A stretch of 64,000 nucleotides of DNA from Orychophragmus violaceus (taxonomy: Eukaryota > Streptophyta > Magnoliopsida > Brassicales > Brassicaceae), in NCBI GenBank assembly GCA_030180135.1, contig CM058237.1:103865904-103929903 (forward strand). The letters are read 5' to 3'. Below, one piece after another: positions 11,396-21,520 of this stretch. The position numbers were made by a program, and so were the translations under genes. Position 1 is the first letter of the stretch, and every line of letters starts with the position of its first letter. The notes below the pieces were generated by a model. That model did no database searches and had not been told where the DNA came from. It saw only the letters and a list, made by a program, of their open reading frames with translations.

Positions 11396-12037
11396 TGTTG
11401 GAATTGTGTCCAGTAATCTCGGTACTGTCTCTAGAAAGTAAGAGTATGTCAACGATCAGACATAAGTCATATAATACTGGGGGTCATGATGGCTTGCTAG
11501 AGTCCGCTCATGATCTATAAGTCTTGGACTTATTGCCTTTATTATATGATCCCATATGGGTCACACGCCTAAGCTAACAGGAAAATGTGTAGGAACGGCT
11601 TAGCAGAAGTACGGTAAAAGTGCCAAGCATTTGTCGTACTTAGAGAGAGATTAATGGGTCTGATTAAATCCAAGGGATTTAATCAGATTGGTATTTGGGC
11701 CCAAAAAGCCCAAAAGGGAAAGAGAAGGGTTTTATTAACTAAAACCCAAATCTCTTTCTCCTCCAACCCTAGCCCCCTAGCCGCGATCTCTCTCTCTTCC
11801 TGCGCCTCCCACAGCTCGGTCTAGCAGCCTCTCATCCTGCTTGGTGTGCGTGTGTGAACCTCTGGAGGAGTTATCACTCGGTGGCTCTCTGATCTCTGAC
11901 CTGTTCTCTCTTTCCGCTGCATAAACAGGTAAAAGGTGAGATCAATAAAGTTTCTATTCAAGAGAACCTAGATCCGCATGTTTAGGAACTGTTGAATCTG
12001 AGAATTGAATCAGGATTAACAACCAAAACATCCTTCA
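11396..12037 (+). repeat. Copia W first LTR (642 bp)
   Basis: Starts TGTTGGAATTG and ends ATCCTTCA. It is followed by GAACG and host sequence rather than by a PBS, so it looks like a solo LTR with TSDs on both sides. It lacks the 14-7-14 hairpin of the Y, Z and V LTRs but keeps a promoter-region inverted repeat (GGGTTTTA and TAAAACCC, 11727-11747). Confidence 0.85.
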
Positions 12038-12379
12038 GAACGGTCGTCAGTTCCGCTCATCATTAGACTTCACATGGTAATTCATTTGCATCCCAAAACC
12101 ATCACACGCATGCAAAAAATTACTATGCAAGCCATAATGATAAGTACAAAATCCTGCATCACATACATACATAAAACGACAACACACACATGTTTCGAGG
12201 TTTTTACATACATAGATAAAACAGAAGTACAACCACAATGTTTAGGAACTGTTGAATCTAGGTCCGCATGTTTAGAATCTCGTTTAGGATTGTTTCTATT
12301 CAAGAGAACCTAGATCCGCATGTTTAGGAACTGTTGAATCTGAGAATTGAATCAGGATTAACAACCAAAACATCCTTCA
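12038..12379 (+). other. Duplicated host flank, filler and LTR fragment
   Basis: 12038-12238 equals the right flank 17991-18191. 12239-12291 is a mosaic of short pieces found in the LTR end and in the leader (around 12412-12440). 12292-12379 repeats the last 88 bp of the LTR (11950-12037) and leads into the PBS. The pattern fits break repair with template switching. Confidence 0.75.
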
Positions 12380-12380
12380 G

Positions 12381-12392
12381 TGGTATCAGAGC
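12381..12392 (+). other. Primer-binding site of Copia W
   Basis: TGGTATCAGAGC, complementary to initiator tRNA-Met, one base after the LTR fragment. Confidence 0.85.
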
Positions 12393-14112
12393 TATTGGTT
12401 CTGGTTTTTCTTGTTTAGAATCTCGTTTAGGATTGTTTTGCTTGTTTAAAAGTGTTTTGAATCAACTACTGATAAGAGAAATCACTTAAGCAACAAGGAA
12501 TTGAAACCTAAACATATTTGAAATCGCAAACCAAGCTATATGACTTGGTTAGGCGATCGGCCGAGTGTTGAACCGATCGGCCAAGACCGATCGCATGTAT
12601 CGATCGTTGATCGATAGCATGGATCGATCGTTGCCCGATCGGATCGATCGACCGTGAAGCGAGCATCGCATGGATCCGCAAGGATCGCATGGATCGCGTC
12701 GTGCCGGTTGGATCGCTCGACCGTGAGGCGCAAGACTGATGCTTGCATCGCGCCTTGCCCGTCCCTCGTCCCGTCCGATCACGAGAGATGGCCCGGCTGT
12801 CTCGTCCCGATCTCACGGCCCGACTGTCCCGAGCATCGTCCCGAACGATCGTCCCGTCCAAGCAGCCGTCCCGATCGTGGATCAAACGCGGCTGGCTTGC
12901 GGCTGTCGTGATTGCGTGATGCTCACGGCTAGGTCAGTTTCGGTTCGGTTTAAGGTTCGGTTTAAAACTTGATTAAAATCAAACGTCTCGGTTTAATAAA
13001 CAGATTTAATAATTTTATTAAATTCTGGTTAAACCGGGATAAGAAATCCAAAGTCGAAAAATTGGATTTTGTGCCTAAACCAGGATTTTCTAATTTGATT
13101 TGGTTGGACCAAATAAATTGAGAAAATCCGGTTTAGTAAATAACCGGTTGACAATTGTGGTCATCGTAGTAATTAATTTTGGTTAAGACCAATTTTAATG
13201 ATCCAGACCGGTTATGTCATTTAATTGGACAATTGGGTCATGTCTTGGACATGGACCAATTCTTGGGCCTCGGGCCAAGAAGTTAAAACAATTGGGCCAA
13301 TTATTTGAGTCTTTTCTTCAGATTAATTTAAAATTTATTTTATAAAATTATAAAGTCGATTTTAAATTAAAGTTTCCGAAATTTTGAAATTAGAAAGTTT
13401 CTTAAAATAGAAGTTTCTAGATTTGCGGGTTTTGGATTTTAAGAAATTTCTAAAGTTAGAAAGTTTCCGGTTTTAGAAAGTTTCCAATTTTAGAAAGTTT
13501 CCAAAATTAGTAGGTTTCCAAAAATAGAAAGTTTCCCGAAATAGTAATCTTCTATTTTGGGAATGAAATTTTAATAAACCTACGAACCTCAAATAATATC
13601 AAGCGTTGGATGTCTTGTCCAGGCTATGTCAGCTGTCGAAGCCCATTCAATTGTATTCATGGCCTTACAGTGTGAGGGTGTCTACTTTTGCGTGGATAAG
13701 ACGGTTTGTGATTCATAAATGTCATTGGGAGTCCCAGACATTAATGATTACATGACTGTATAGTCTGGTTTTCTTGACTAGGCCATCGGGAGTCCCGGGC
13801 CTTGAGACATCAGAGTGGATTGGGCCTCGGGCCCAGATTCACAACCAAGAGTTATATCACGGATATAATTAGCCGATATAGGGCTTACCGATATAAGCTA
13901 AGGTTGGGTGACGGCCAGTGGCCCACTTTGATCTTAGTTATATGTGGATCTTGGAATCATTATATTCTATTGAGGGTAACTTAGGTTATTGAATATAATG
14001 CATGATTGATCATATTAAAGTATAATATAAGATTAATCATATTAAAGTATAATATAAGATTAATCATATTGAACATATTAACTAATAACCTTTTTTATAT
14101 TATATTTCAGCT
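12393..14112 (+). other. Copia W leader
   Basis: About 1.7 kb without a gene. 12550-12720 is crowded with GATCGATC-type palindromes. 13380-13560 has a repeated GAAAGTTTCC motif. It ends TTTCAG-CT-ATG, an acceptor-like site just before gag. Equivalent leaders are in Y, Z and V. Confidence 0.7.
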
Positions 14113-17100
14113 ATGACTACTACAAGCACACAAAACACATTCTCAATCCGGTCTGTTCTCGAGAAGGAGAAGCTGACTGGAACGAACTTCCTGACGTGGT
14201 CAAGGAACTTGAGGCTGGTCCTCAAGCAGGAGAAGAAGGATTATGTCCTTCGTGATCCTCTCCCCGAGAGGCCTGCTAACAATGCCGCCAGGACTCTGCA
14301 TAATGCTTGGGAAAAGCATTCGTCAGATGAAAATGATGTGTATTGCCTTATGTTGGCGACAATGACTGCTGAGCTGCAAATGCAGTTCGAGAGTGTATTG
14401 TCACCAATTGAGATAATGGCAAGCCTGAAATCGCTTTTTCAGGAGCAGGCTAGGACTGAGAGGTTCCAGACAGTTAAGAACCTCTTGGACTGCAAGTTGG
14501 CTGCGAATGCGGCAGTGAGTCCTCATGTCTTGAAGATGATGGGTTATCTCGATCATCTTCAGAAACTCGACTGCCCAATCAGCCAGGAACTTGCCTGCGA
14601 CATCATTCTGCAGTCATTACCTGCAAGCTATGATCAGTTCATTCTGAACTTTAACATGCATGGCTTGAGTAAGACATTGCCTGAGCTTCACGGAATGCTC
14701 AAGACTGCAGAGCCCAACTTGAGGAAAACCGCCAAGGACCCCAATGTGCTTATGGTGCAAAAGGGCAAGGGGTTTAAGAAATCCTCTGCTAAGGATAAGG
14801 GAAAGGCCAAGGCTGTCCAAGTCGCGGACAAGGACACGCCAAAGCCCAAGCCCAAGTCCAAGGCTGGGCCAACTGACATATGCAGGTTCTGTAAAGAACC
14901 AGGGCATTGGAGGAGAGAATGTAAGAAATTCCAAGAAGGTCTAAAGGAATTGAAGAAGAAGACTCTCGAGACTTCTTCGACAGGTATTTTTGTTATAGAA
15001 GTTAATACGACTACTTCTGATAATACCTCATGGGTTATGGATACTGGTTGTGGGGCTCATATTTGTACGAATATGCAGGCACTCAACAACAGTAGAAGGC
15101 TGAAGCAAGGACAAGTGGAGCTACGAGTTGGGAATGGAGCGAAAGTTCCAGCACTAGCTGTAGGCACATACTTGTTGTCTTTACCTTCGAGATTGATTTT
15201 AGAACTCAATAATTGTTATTTTGTACCTGCTATAAGCAGAAATATTATTTCAATTTCTTTGTTGGATTTGGAAGGTTATGATTTTTCAGTTAAGAATAAA
15301 TTATGTTCCTTCAATCGCAACAATTTGTTCTATGGTTCTGCCCCTCTTACGAATGGGCTTTACATACTCGATCAATCCGCGCCAATTTATAACATTAATA
15401 CCAAACGGTTCAAACCTAATGAGGAGAACCGAACGTTTCTATGGCATTGTCGTTTAGGGCACATCAGCGAGAAACGCATCAAGAGGCTCCATTCGAATGG
15501 ACTTCTTGGCTCATTTGACTTTGAGTCATGTGAGAAATGCGAATCCTGCATGATGGGCAAAATGACACGGGCCTCCTTTAATAAACCTAACGAGAGGGCC
15601 AGTGACTTATTGGGCCTGATACACACTGACGTGTGTGGCCCAATGTCCACAAATGCAAGAGGAAACTATCAGTACTTCATTACCTTCACTGATGATTTCA
15701 GTAGGTATGGATATGTTTATTTAATGAAACATAAGTCTGAATCTTTTGAGAAGTTCAGAGAATTCCAAAATGAAGTACAGAACCAACTTGGCAAAAGCAT
15801 TAAGGCTCTTCGGTCCGACCGAGGAGGAGAATACTTAAGCCAAGAATTCAGTGATCATCTAAGAGAGTGTGGGATCGTGTCCCAACTCACTCCTCCTGGA
15901 ACACCTCAATGGAATGGTGTGTCTGAGAGGAGAAATCGGACCTTATTGGATATGGTTCGATCTATGATGAGTCACACAGACCTTCCAATATCCCTTTGGG
16001 GATATGCTCTGCTAACAGCAGTGTTCACTCTAAATAGAGCGCCATCGAAAGCAGTAGCAAAGACACCATATGAATTATGGACTGGATTGGCTCCAGTGTT
16101 GTCTTATCTTAGAATTTGGAGTTGTGAAGCCTATGTCAAGAAATTAATCTCAGACAAGCTTACACCAAAGTCTGATAAATGCTACTTCATTGGTTATCCG
16201 AAGGAAACCAAGGCTTATTACTTCTATCTACGTTCCGAGAACAAGATCTTTGTTGCCCGGGATTGTAACTTTCTTGAGAGAGAGTTTCTCTCTAAGAAAG
16301 ACAGTGGGAGTAAGGTACTGCTTGAAGAAATTCAAGATGAACAGGATACTGCTCAACCTAATGAGGAAGAGCAGCAGGAGGACCTACAAGAAATTGTAGA
16401 GCCTGAACCTGTAGTACCTGAAGTTCGAAGATCCGGGAGGATCCGTCACGAACCCGAGAGATATCAAGGATTCCTCGTGACTAACTGTCATGATCTTTTG
16501 ATCATTGATGGTGATGAACCATCGAACTTCAATCAAGCCATGATGGGCCCAGATTCCTCGAAGTGGCGCAAGGCCACTGATTCCGAAATGGACTCCATGT
16601 CGGTCAACCAAGTGTTTTCGTTGGTTGACTTACCCGCTGGTGTAAAAGCCATCGAGTGCAAATGGATCTTCAAGAAGAAGATTGACGTGGATGGAAATGT
16701 CCAGATTTATAAAGCCAGGTTGGTGGCAAAAGGTTTCAGACAAGTTCACAGTGTGGATTACGATGAAACCTATTCACCAGTGGCTATGATGAAATCTATT
16801 CGGATTCTTCTAGCAACTGCAGCTTTTCATGATTATGAAATTTGGCAGATGGACGTGAAAACCGCCTTCCTGAATGGTATTCTGGAAGAGGATGTGTATA
16901 TGACGCAACCTGACGGTTACATAGATCCAAAGAATGCTGGGAAAGTATGCAAGCTTCATAAATCCATTTATGGATTGAAGCAAGCATCGAGGAGCTGGAA
17001 TCTTCGTTTTGATGAAGCGATCAAGCAATTTGACTTCATCAGAAACGAAGAAGAACAATTCGTGTATAAGAAAACTAGTGGGAGCAAGGTAGTATTTCTT

Positions 17101-17877
17101 ATTCTGTATGTCGATGACATACTGCTTCTCGGAAACGACGTTCCAATGCTGAAGTCCGTAAAGGACTGGCTTGGAAGTTGTTTTTCCATGAAAGACATGG
17201 GTGAAGCCGCATACGTTCTTGGAATCAGGATCTACCGGGATAGATCAAGAAGGCTGATAGGCTTGTGTCAAGATTCATACATTGACAAAGTCCTACAAAG
17301 ATTCAGCATGAAGGATTCCAAGAAAGGCTTCACGCCAATGGTACATGGCACAACGCTAAGCAAGAAGCAGAGCCCTACGACGGCTGCTGAGCTTGAGCGC
17401 ATGAAGAATATTCCTTATGCATCTGCAATAGGATCTGTCATGTATGCCATGATCTGTACTCGTCCTGATGTTGCTTACGCATTAAGCATGACGAGTAGAT
17501 ACCAGTCAAATCCAGGTGAAAACCATTGGATTGCCGTAAAGAATATCTTGAAGTATCTAAGACATACTAAGGATAAGTTCTTGGTGTACGGTGGAAGTGA
17601 TGTGCTTAAAGTCAGTGGATTCACGGACGCAAGTTTCCAGACAGACCAAGATGATTTCCGGTCACAGTCCGGTTATATCTTTTGTCTGAATGGCGGTGCA
17701 ATCAGTTGGAGAAGCTCCAAGCAAGACACCGTTGCTGATTCCACTACAGAAGCTGAATATATGGCGGTGCAATCTAGCAGCCTCTCATCCTGCTTGGTGT
17801 GCGTGTGTGAACCTCTGGAGGAGTTATCACTCGGTGGCTCTCTGATCTCTGACCTGTTCTCTCTTTCCGCTGCATAA
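14113..17877 (+). CDS. Copia W Gag-Pol polyprotein, 3'-truncated (1254 aa open frame)
   Basis: One uninterrupted frame encodes the polyprotein that copies and inserts the element. Domains in order: Gag (about 1-240); CCHC knuckle CRFCKEPGHWRREC at 257-270; aspartic protease with D310-T-G; integrase HHCC finger (HCRLGH, CEKCESC) and catalytic D506, D569, E605 with 35 residues between the last two; reverse transcriptase with YVDD at 999-1002; RNase H beginning near FTDASF (D1172). RNase H is cut at 17764: a 12-base filler copied from 17692-17703 joins it to LTR sequence, so the last 35 or so residues are LTR-encoded. All visible catalytic residues are present up to the cut. Start chosen at MTTTSTQNTFS, shared by Y and Z. 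It is the best-preserved pol frame here but cannot come from a complete element. Confidence 0.88.
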   Translation: MTTTSTQNTFSIRSVLEKEKLTGTNFLTWSRNLRLVLKQEKKDYVLRDPLPERPANNAARTLHNAWEKHSSDENDVYCLMLATMTAELQMQFESVLSPIEIMASLKSLFQEQARTERFQTVKNLLDCKLAANAAVSPHVLKMMGYLDHLQKLDCPISQELACDIILQSLPASYDQFILNFNMHGLSKTLPELHGMLKTAEPNLRKTAKDPNVLMVQKGKGFKKSSAKDKGKAKAVQVADKDTPKPKPKSKAGPTDICRFCKEPGHWRRECKKFQEGLKELKKKTLETSSTGIFVIEVNTTTSDNTSWVMDTGCGAHICTNMQALNNSRRLKQGQVELRVGNGAKVPALAVGTYLLSLPSRLILELNNCYFVPAISRNIISISLLDLEGYDFSVKNKLCSFNRNNLFYGSAPLTNGLYILDQSAPIYNINTKRFKPNEENRTFLWHCRLGHISEKRIKRLHSNGLLGSFDFESCEKCESCMMGKMTRASFNKPNERASDLLGLIHTDVCGPMSTNARGNYQYFITFTDDFSRYGYVYLMKHKSESFEKFREFQNEVQNQLGKSIKALRSDRGGEYLSQEFSDHLRECGIVSQLTPPGTPQWNGVSERRNRTLLDMVRSMMSHTDLPISLWGYALLTAVFTLNRAPSKAVAKTPYELWTGLAPVLSYLRIWSCEAYVKKLISDKLTPKSDKCYFIGYPKETKAYYFYLRSENKIFVARDCNFLEREFLSKKDSGSKVLLEEIQDEQDTAQPNEEEQQEDLQEIVEPEPVVPEVRRSGRIRHEPERYQGFLVTNCHDLLIIDGDEPSNFNQAMMGPDSSKWRKATDSEMDSMSVNQVFSLVDLPAGVKAIECKWIFKKKIDVDGNVQIYKARLVAKGFRQVHSVDYDETYSPVAMMKSIRILLATAAFHDYEIWQMDVKTAFLNGILEEDVYMTQPDGYIDPKNAGKVCKLHKSIYGLKQASRSWNLRFDEAIKQFDFIRNEEEQFVYKKTSGSKVVFLILYVDDILLLGNDVPMLKSVKDWLGSCFSMKDMGEAAYVLGIRIYRDRSRRLIGLCQDSYIDKVLQRFSMKDSKKGFTPMVHGTTLSKKQSPTTAAELERMKNIPYASAIGSVMYAMICTRPDVAYALSMTSRYQSNPGENHWIAVKNILKYLRHTKDKFLVYGGSDVLKVSGFTDASFQTDQDDFRSQSGYIFCLNGGAISWRSSKQDTVADSTTEAEYMAVQSSSLSSCLVCVCEPLEELSLGGSLISDLFSLSAA

Positions 17878-17990
17878 ACAGGTAAAAGGTGAGATCAATA
17901 AAGTTTCTATTCAAGAGAACCTAGATCCGCATGTTTAGGAACTGTTGAATCTGAGAATTGAATCAGGATTAACAACCAAAACATCCTTCA
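17773..17990 (+). repeat. Copia W 3' LTR remnant (218 bp)
   Basis: Identical to 11820-12037. The first 424 bp of the LTR, the polypurine tract and the end of pol are missing. Confidence 0.85.
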
Positions 17991-18191
17991 GAACGGTCGT
18001 CAGTTCCGCTCATCATTAGACTTCACATGGTAATTCATTTGCATCCCAAAACCATCACACGCATGCAAAAAATTACTATGCAAGCCATAATGATAAGTAC
18101 AAAATCCTGCATCACATACATACATAAAACGACAACACACACATGTTTCGAGGTTTTTACATACATAGATAAAACAGAAGTACAACCACAA

Positions 18192-18439
18192 GACGTCCGC
18201 CATCCATACCCTAACCCCCAAACTGCACCATCATACCCCGGAGATGTCGACAACAACATGTGAAGATCGCCGATCTAGATACACACAAAAGTAACATAGT
18301 TAGTTCCCAAACTCACCTTGCCTAACTATCCTAGTCCTAACAGCCCCAACACGACCGGAATGCCCAACACAAACGGCATCGCGGTTCACGGTGGTAACCA
18401 CTGGCAGGTGCGCCGGGAGGGTGTGGTGGGTGTGCATCT
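18192..18439 (-). other. LARD internal sequence, no gene seen
   Basis: Sequence between the W flank and the gag-like remnant. I see no motif in it. Confidence 0.5.
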
Positions 18440-19339
18440 CTAGTCGGCGCTACAACGTGTTGCGGCTCTGCTATCATACATACGCGGTCCGGGCCTCGTG
18501 ATCGGACAAGTCGGTGCAAGATGACCGTCCATACCACACACCTGACAACAGTAAGGGACCGGCACCGGCTGATACGTCTCACGATAACGCGGATCGACTG
18601 GTCGTGGACACCAATACAGATGGAAATACTGAACTCCGCAGGCGCTACACGTGCTGTATATAGGCATAGGCGGCACTGAATCTGGCGTGTCTGCTGGTGG
18701 AATCTCTGGCGATGCGACTGGCTCGTCCGGTGGTACCTCTGGTGATGTAACTGACTTAAACTGCGCATCCGACCCTGTCGTCGACATCGGCTCAACTTCT
18801 GTGGCTGACTCCATCGCTCAGAATGGCTCGGTGAAGCCGAGTGATGATGATCCTGACCTCTGAGGCGATCCTAGCTGATGTTGCGGTCCAATTTGCTGCT
18901 CCAGAACGTCTCCGAGTATCGCCATCTGCCCATCAACGTGCTGCTCCCAATACAAATGCTGCTCCGGGTCTATCGGCTCCATATCCACATCGACTGCTGC
19001 ATGTAACGAGTCCACCATCAAGTCCACTCCACTGAGCGGGACGAAATCTGACTCATGTAGGCTAGAGGGTAACGGCACATCATGCGTCTCGAGCATTGGT
19101 GGCTGAATCACTGGTGGTACCATAGACGCCTCCAACTGCGTCGTCCTGTAGAGCTGGAGGTAATGGATCAGACAACGGCCTCCAATCTACAGCTGCGGCT
19201 CTCGCTCCCTGCTGCACTCGTGAAACAACTGGTGGTCGATCAGATATCCGGGAACCCTGTGACTGTCCGGCCTGTGACCTGCCTGGTACTGCTCTAACAG
19301 AGCTCGATACTCTGCCCCTGTCATCCGTCGATGACTCAT
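18440..19339 (-). pseudogene. LARD gag-like remnant with CCHC knuckle
   Basis: From an ATG at 19339 a 300-codon minus-strand frame runs to 18440 with two internal stops (near 19190 and at 18818). The N-terminal part begins MSHRRMTGAEYRALLEQYQ; the middle is acidic; the C-terminal part is Pro-rich and ends with CQVCGMDGHLAPTC, a perfect CX2CX4HX4C zinc knuckle, preceded by another Cys cluster (CSACG and YWC). Position just inside the PBS and the knuckle suggest a decayed Gag, the RNA-packaging protein. No pol follows. I cannot name the lineage. Confidence 0.6.
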
Positions 19340-19590
19340 ACTGCTCACTGCAATCTCTCACACGATGCACACACCCATACACAATCCGTCCAGGGACACT
19401 CTGTTGCTGACTGCAATCAAAACACAAATAAACATCAGTACAAATAACACAATTTCCTATCCCATCCCAACCCTGGATTTACGGACGCGGCTCGGTTTCC
19501 TAATGGATACTTGGGTAAGACACAATTTTGACTCGATAAAACACGGAAAACACTCAGAAATGAACAGCTTCGAAAACCATGCAGAACCAT
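19340..19590 (-). other. LARD leader between PBS and gag-like frame
   Basis: About 250 bp without a convincing frame; expected 5' leader of the element. Confidence 0.5.
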
Positions 19591-19602
19591 GCTCTGATAC
19601 CA
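19591..19602 (-). other. Primer-binding site of the LARD
   Basis: The minus strand reads TGGTATCAGAGC, matching initiator tRNA-Met, six bases inside the LTR end at 19609. Confidence 0.8.
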
Positions 19603-19608
19603 CCTTTC

Positions 19609-20248
19609 TGTAACGCCCCTTTCCCATTCTCCGCTGACTGTCGAGCTGACAGGCCAACAATCAAACAAGAACATGACCGATCGAACCCGAGCAAGTCGAA
19701 CAGGAAAAGTTCGTCACAGGACGAAGCCAGAGACAGATCGGTTTGAGACAAAGGCTCGCACTAAACCGTCCTTGACTCCGCTATCCTCACTTCCATAGTA
19801 CAAGTCGTACGCCTTGCACCACTTCCGTGAGTTGTGTCGGTTCGGACTAAACACAATATCAGGAAAGCATATTCATTTCTGAGTAAATAAACGTTCAGCA
19901 CAACGTTTAATCGTCATTTTTACAAATCATTTCGCCAATCAACAAACAACACTCAAAGCTCAATACAAAATTGGCGACAAGCCGAACCGAGAGAAAAATC
20001 CCGAAAACATTGAATCAAAATCCCGCCACAAGCCATCCCGAAACTACACCGAGGTCCTCCCGCGCCCGTCACTGCTAAACCTGAAAAACACAAAAAGAGT
20101 CTAATGAGTGATCTAAGATCCCCCAGCGAGTCGGCTCCCCACTAAGGCTTCTAATCTATCTATCATCTATAGATTCCGGCCCGAAACCCCAAAATAAAAA
20201 GCAATCAAAACAAACAGCCGATCACGCACTACCACGTCGTGTCGAGCC
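19609..20248 (-). repeat. LARD 5' LTR, piece 1
   Basis: Equivalent to the first 640 or so bp of 6020-10130. Interrupted at 20249 by Copia X; its last five bases GAGCC are the TSD. Confidence 0.88.
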
Positions 20249-20891
20249 TGTTGGGATAGTGTCCTGAAATCACACTTGTACTCACTCGTGATGATAGTTG
20301 TGTGTCGAGATCAGACATTCGTATAATACTGGGCGGTTGCAATGTTTTGCTAGAAGCCTCTTGCAATCTGTAAGTTGTAGACTTACTGCCAGTATTATAT
20401 AATCCTATAGGGTCACACACCTAAGCAAACTGGAAGCTACGACATGGGAATGATCATTATGGTAATGATCATATTAATGCGTATTGGATACACATTATTA
20501 TCGACAAAATGGTGTTGTGTCGATCGACACAGATTGTGTGTCGGTCGACACAGTTCGGGTTTCGAAAGGGCTTTTCGAAATTAAGACTTAATCAAGTCAG
20601 GCCCGTTAATTATGTTTTAGGTCGAATAAAACTTGATAGTTTTCGACCTAGAACAATAAGCCGTCGAGTTTTTCTCAGTGAGAAGAGCAGATACACCAGA
20701 AAGAGAGGATTCCCATTGATCCGGCACTAGCATCCCGTTTCCAGCTTGTGTGCGTGTGTATCTGGTAGAGGCAAGGCACCTGCGTTGCTCCACTGATCTC
20801 GTTCACCATTTCATTCCGCTGCCAGTTCAAGGTAAGAACGAGGTTGGTTGAATTTCAATATATCAAACCCTAGATCCTAGGAGATCCAACA
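20249..20891 (+). repeat. Copia X 5' LTR (643 bp)
   Basis: TGTTGGGATAG to GATCCAACA. Carries a 14-7-14 hairpin (20517-20551), an inverted repeat TAGGTCGAA/TTCGACCTA at 20618-20650 and a strong donor-like CAAG/GTAAGA at 20832. Confidence 0.95.
20517..20551 (+). promoter_or_regulatory. 14-7-14 hairpin in Copia X LTR
   Basis: Arm GTGTCGATCGACAC (20517-20530), loop AGATTGT, arm GTGTCGGTCGACAC (20538-20551). All 14 positions pair, one as a T-G wobble. The 3' LTR copy is at 27230-27264 with one loop change (AGCTTGT). Confidence 0.75.
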
Positions 20892-20892
20892 G

Positions 20893-20904
20893 TGGTATCA
20901 GAGC
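20893..20904 (+). other. Primer-binding site of Copia X
   Basis: TGGTATCAGAGC, complementary to initiator tRNA-Met. Confidence 0.9.
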
Positions 20905-21052
20905 GTTGTTAGGGTTTAGACTATTGAATCAGATGCAATTAATTCGAAAAATAATGTTGTTGAACTGAATATTGCATGCTAAATCATGTTTTCAAAGTGT
21001 TAATCTCGGATTATGTGCCTATTGAAAACGATGAAACTGTTGAAATCGCACT

Positions 21053-21520
21053 GTGTCGATCGACACAAAGCGTGTGTCGGTCGACACGCCGCGAAATAAC
21101 GCGTAAATTGTTTTAGGGTTTGTCACAGAGTGTCGATCGACACAAAGCGTGTGTCGGTCGACCCAAAGCGAAAACTCGTAAATAATTTTAGGGTTTCGAT
21201 CTGAGATCGAGTACCCGTAATCCTACTGTGTCGATCGATACACTGGGTGTGTCGATCGACACAGGCAATGCGATTAGATAGATCGGTTCAATTGGATTAA
21301 ACCGGTTATCTCGCTTGGTTAATTTTAATTAACCAATTGGTTCTGGTTTGGTAATGTCGATCGACACAAAGTTGTGTGACGATCGACATGGACCGTTAAA
21401 CCGAACCGGTTCAATTAGATTGAATCGGTTAATGAAATTCGATCCGGTTTGACCGGTTATCGAAGACCGGTTTAAATTATGTTGTATCGACCGATGCCAA
21501 TGGTTGGCGTCGATCGACAC
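21053..21520 (+). repeat. Leader hairpin array of Copia X (five units)
   Basis: Units at 21053-21087, 21130-21164, 21228-21262 (all 14-nt arms, 7-nt loop), 21354-21389 (8-nt loop) and 21484-21520 (9-nt loop). The first three share arm sequence with the LTR hairpin. The fourth has an A-T outer pair instead of G-C, changed in both arms. Confidence 0.75.

Larger units (their letters stand above)
11396..17990 (+). mobile_element. Copia W, rearranged at both ends
   Basis: Flanked by GAACG at 11391-11395 and 17991-17995. Order: full LTR, 201 bp of host sequence, a filler and LTR fragment, PBS, leader, long gag-pol frame, then a 218-bp 3' LTR remnant. The LTR-end plus host-flank block 11820-12238 is repeated exactly at 17773-18191. 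Same family as Y, Z and V. Confidence 0.88.

Noticed and set aside
12047..12313. Small frames with Cys/Tyr-rich (minus) or His/Thr-rich (plus) sequence, repeated at 18000-18263
   Set aside because: They fall in the duplicated LARD flank and read across the repair junction; both strands are open over low-complexity CATACATA-like sequence.
14617..14934. Minus-strand frames of 60-105 residues recurring in W, Y and Z (also 31490-31807, 37551-37841)
   Set aside because: They are shadows of the conserved gag coding strand and recur only because that sequence is repeated.
18337..18795. 152-residue Arg-rich minus-strand frame overlapping the gag-like remnant
   Set aside because: The alternative frame holds a perfect CX2CX4HX4C knuckle and is more convincing; the Arg-rich frame is its shadow.
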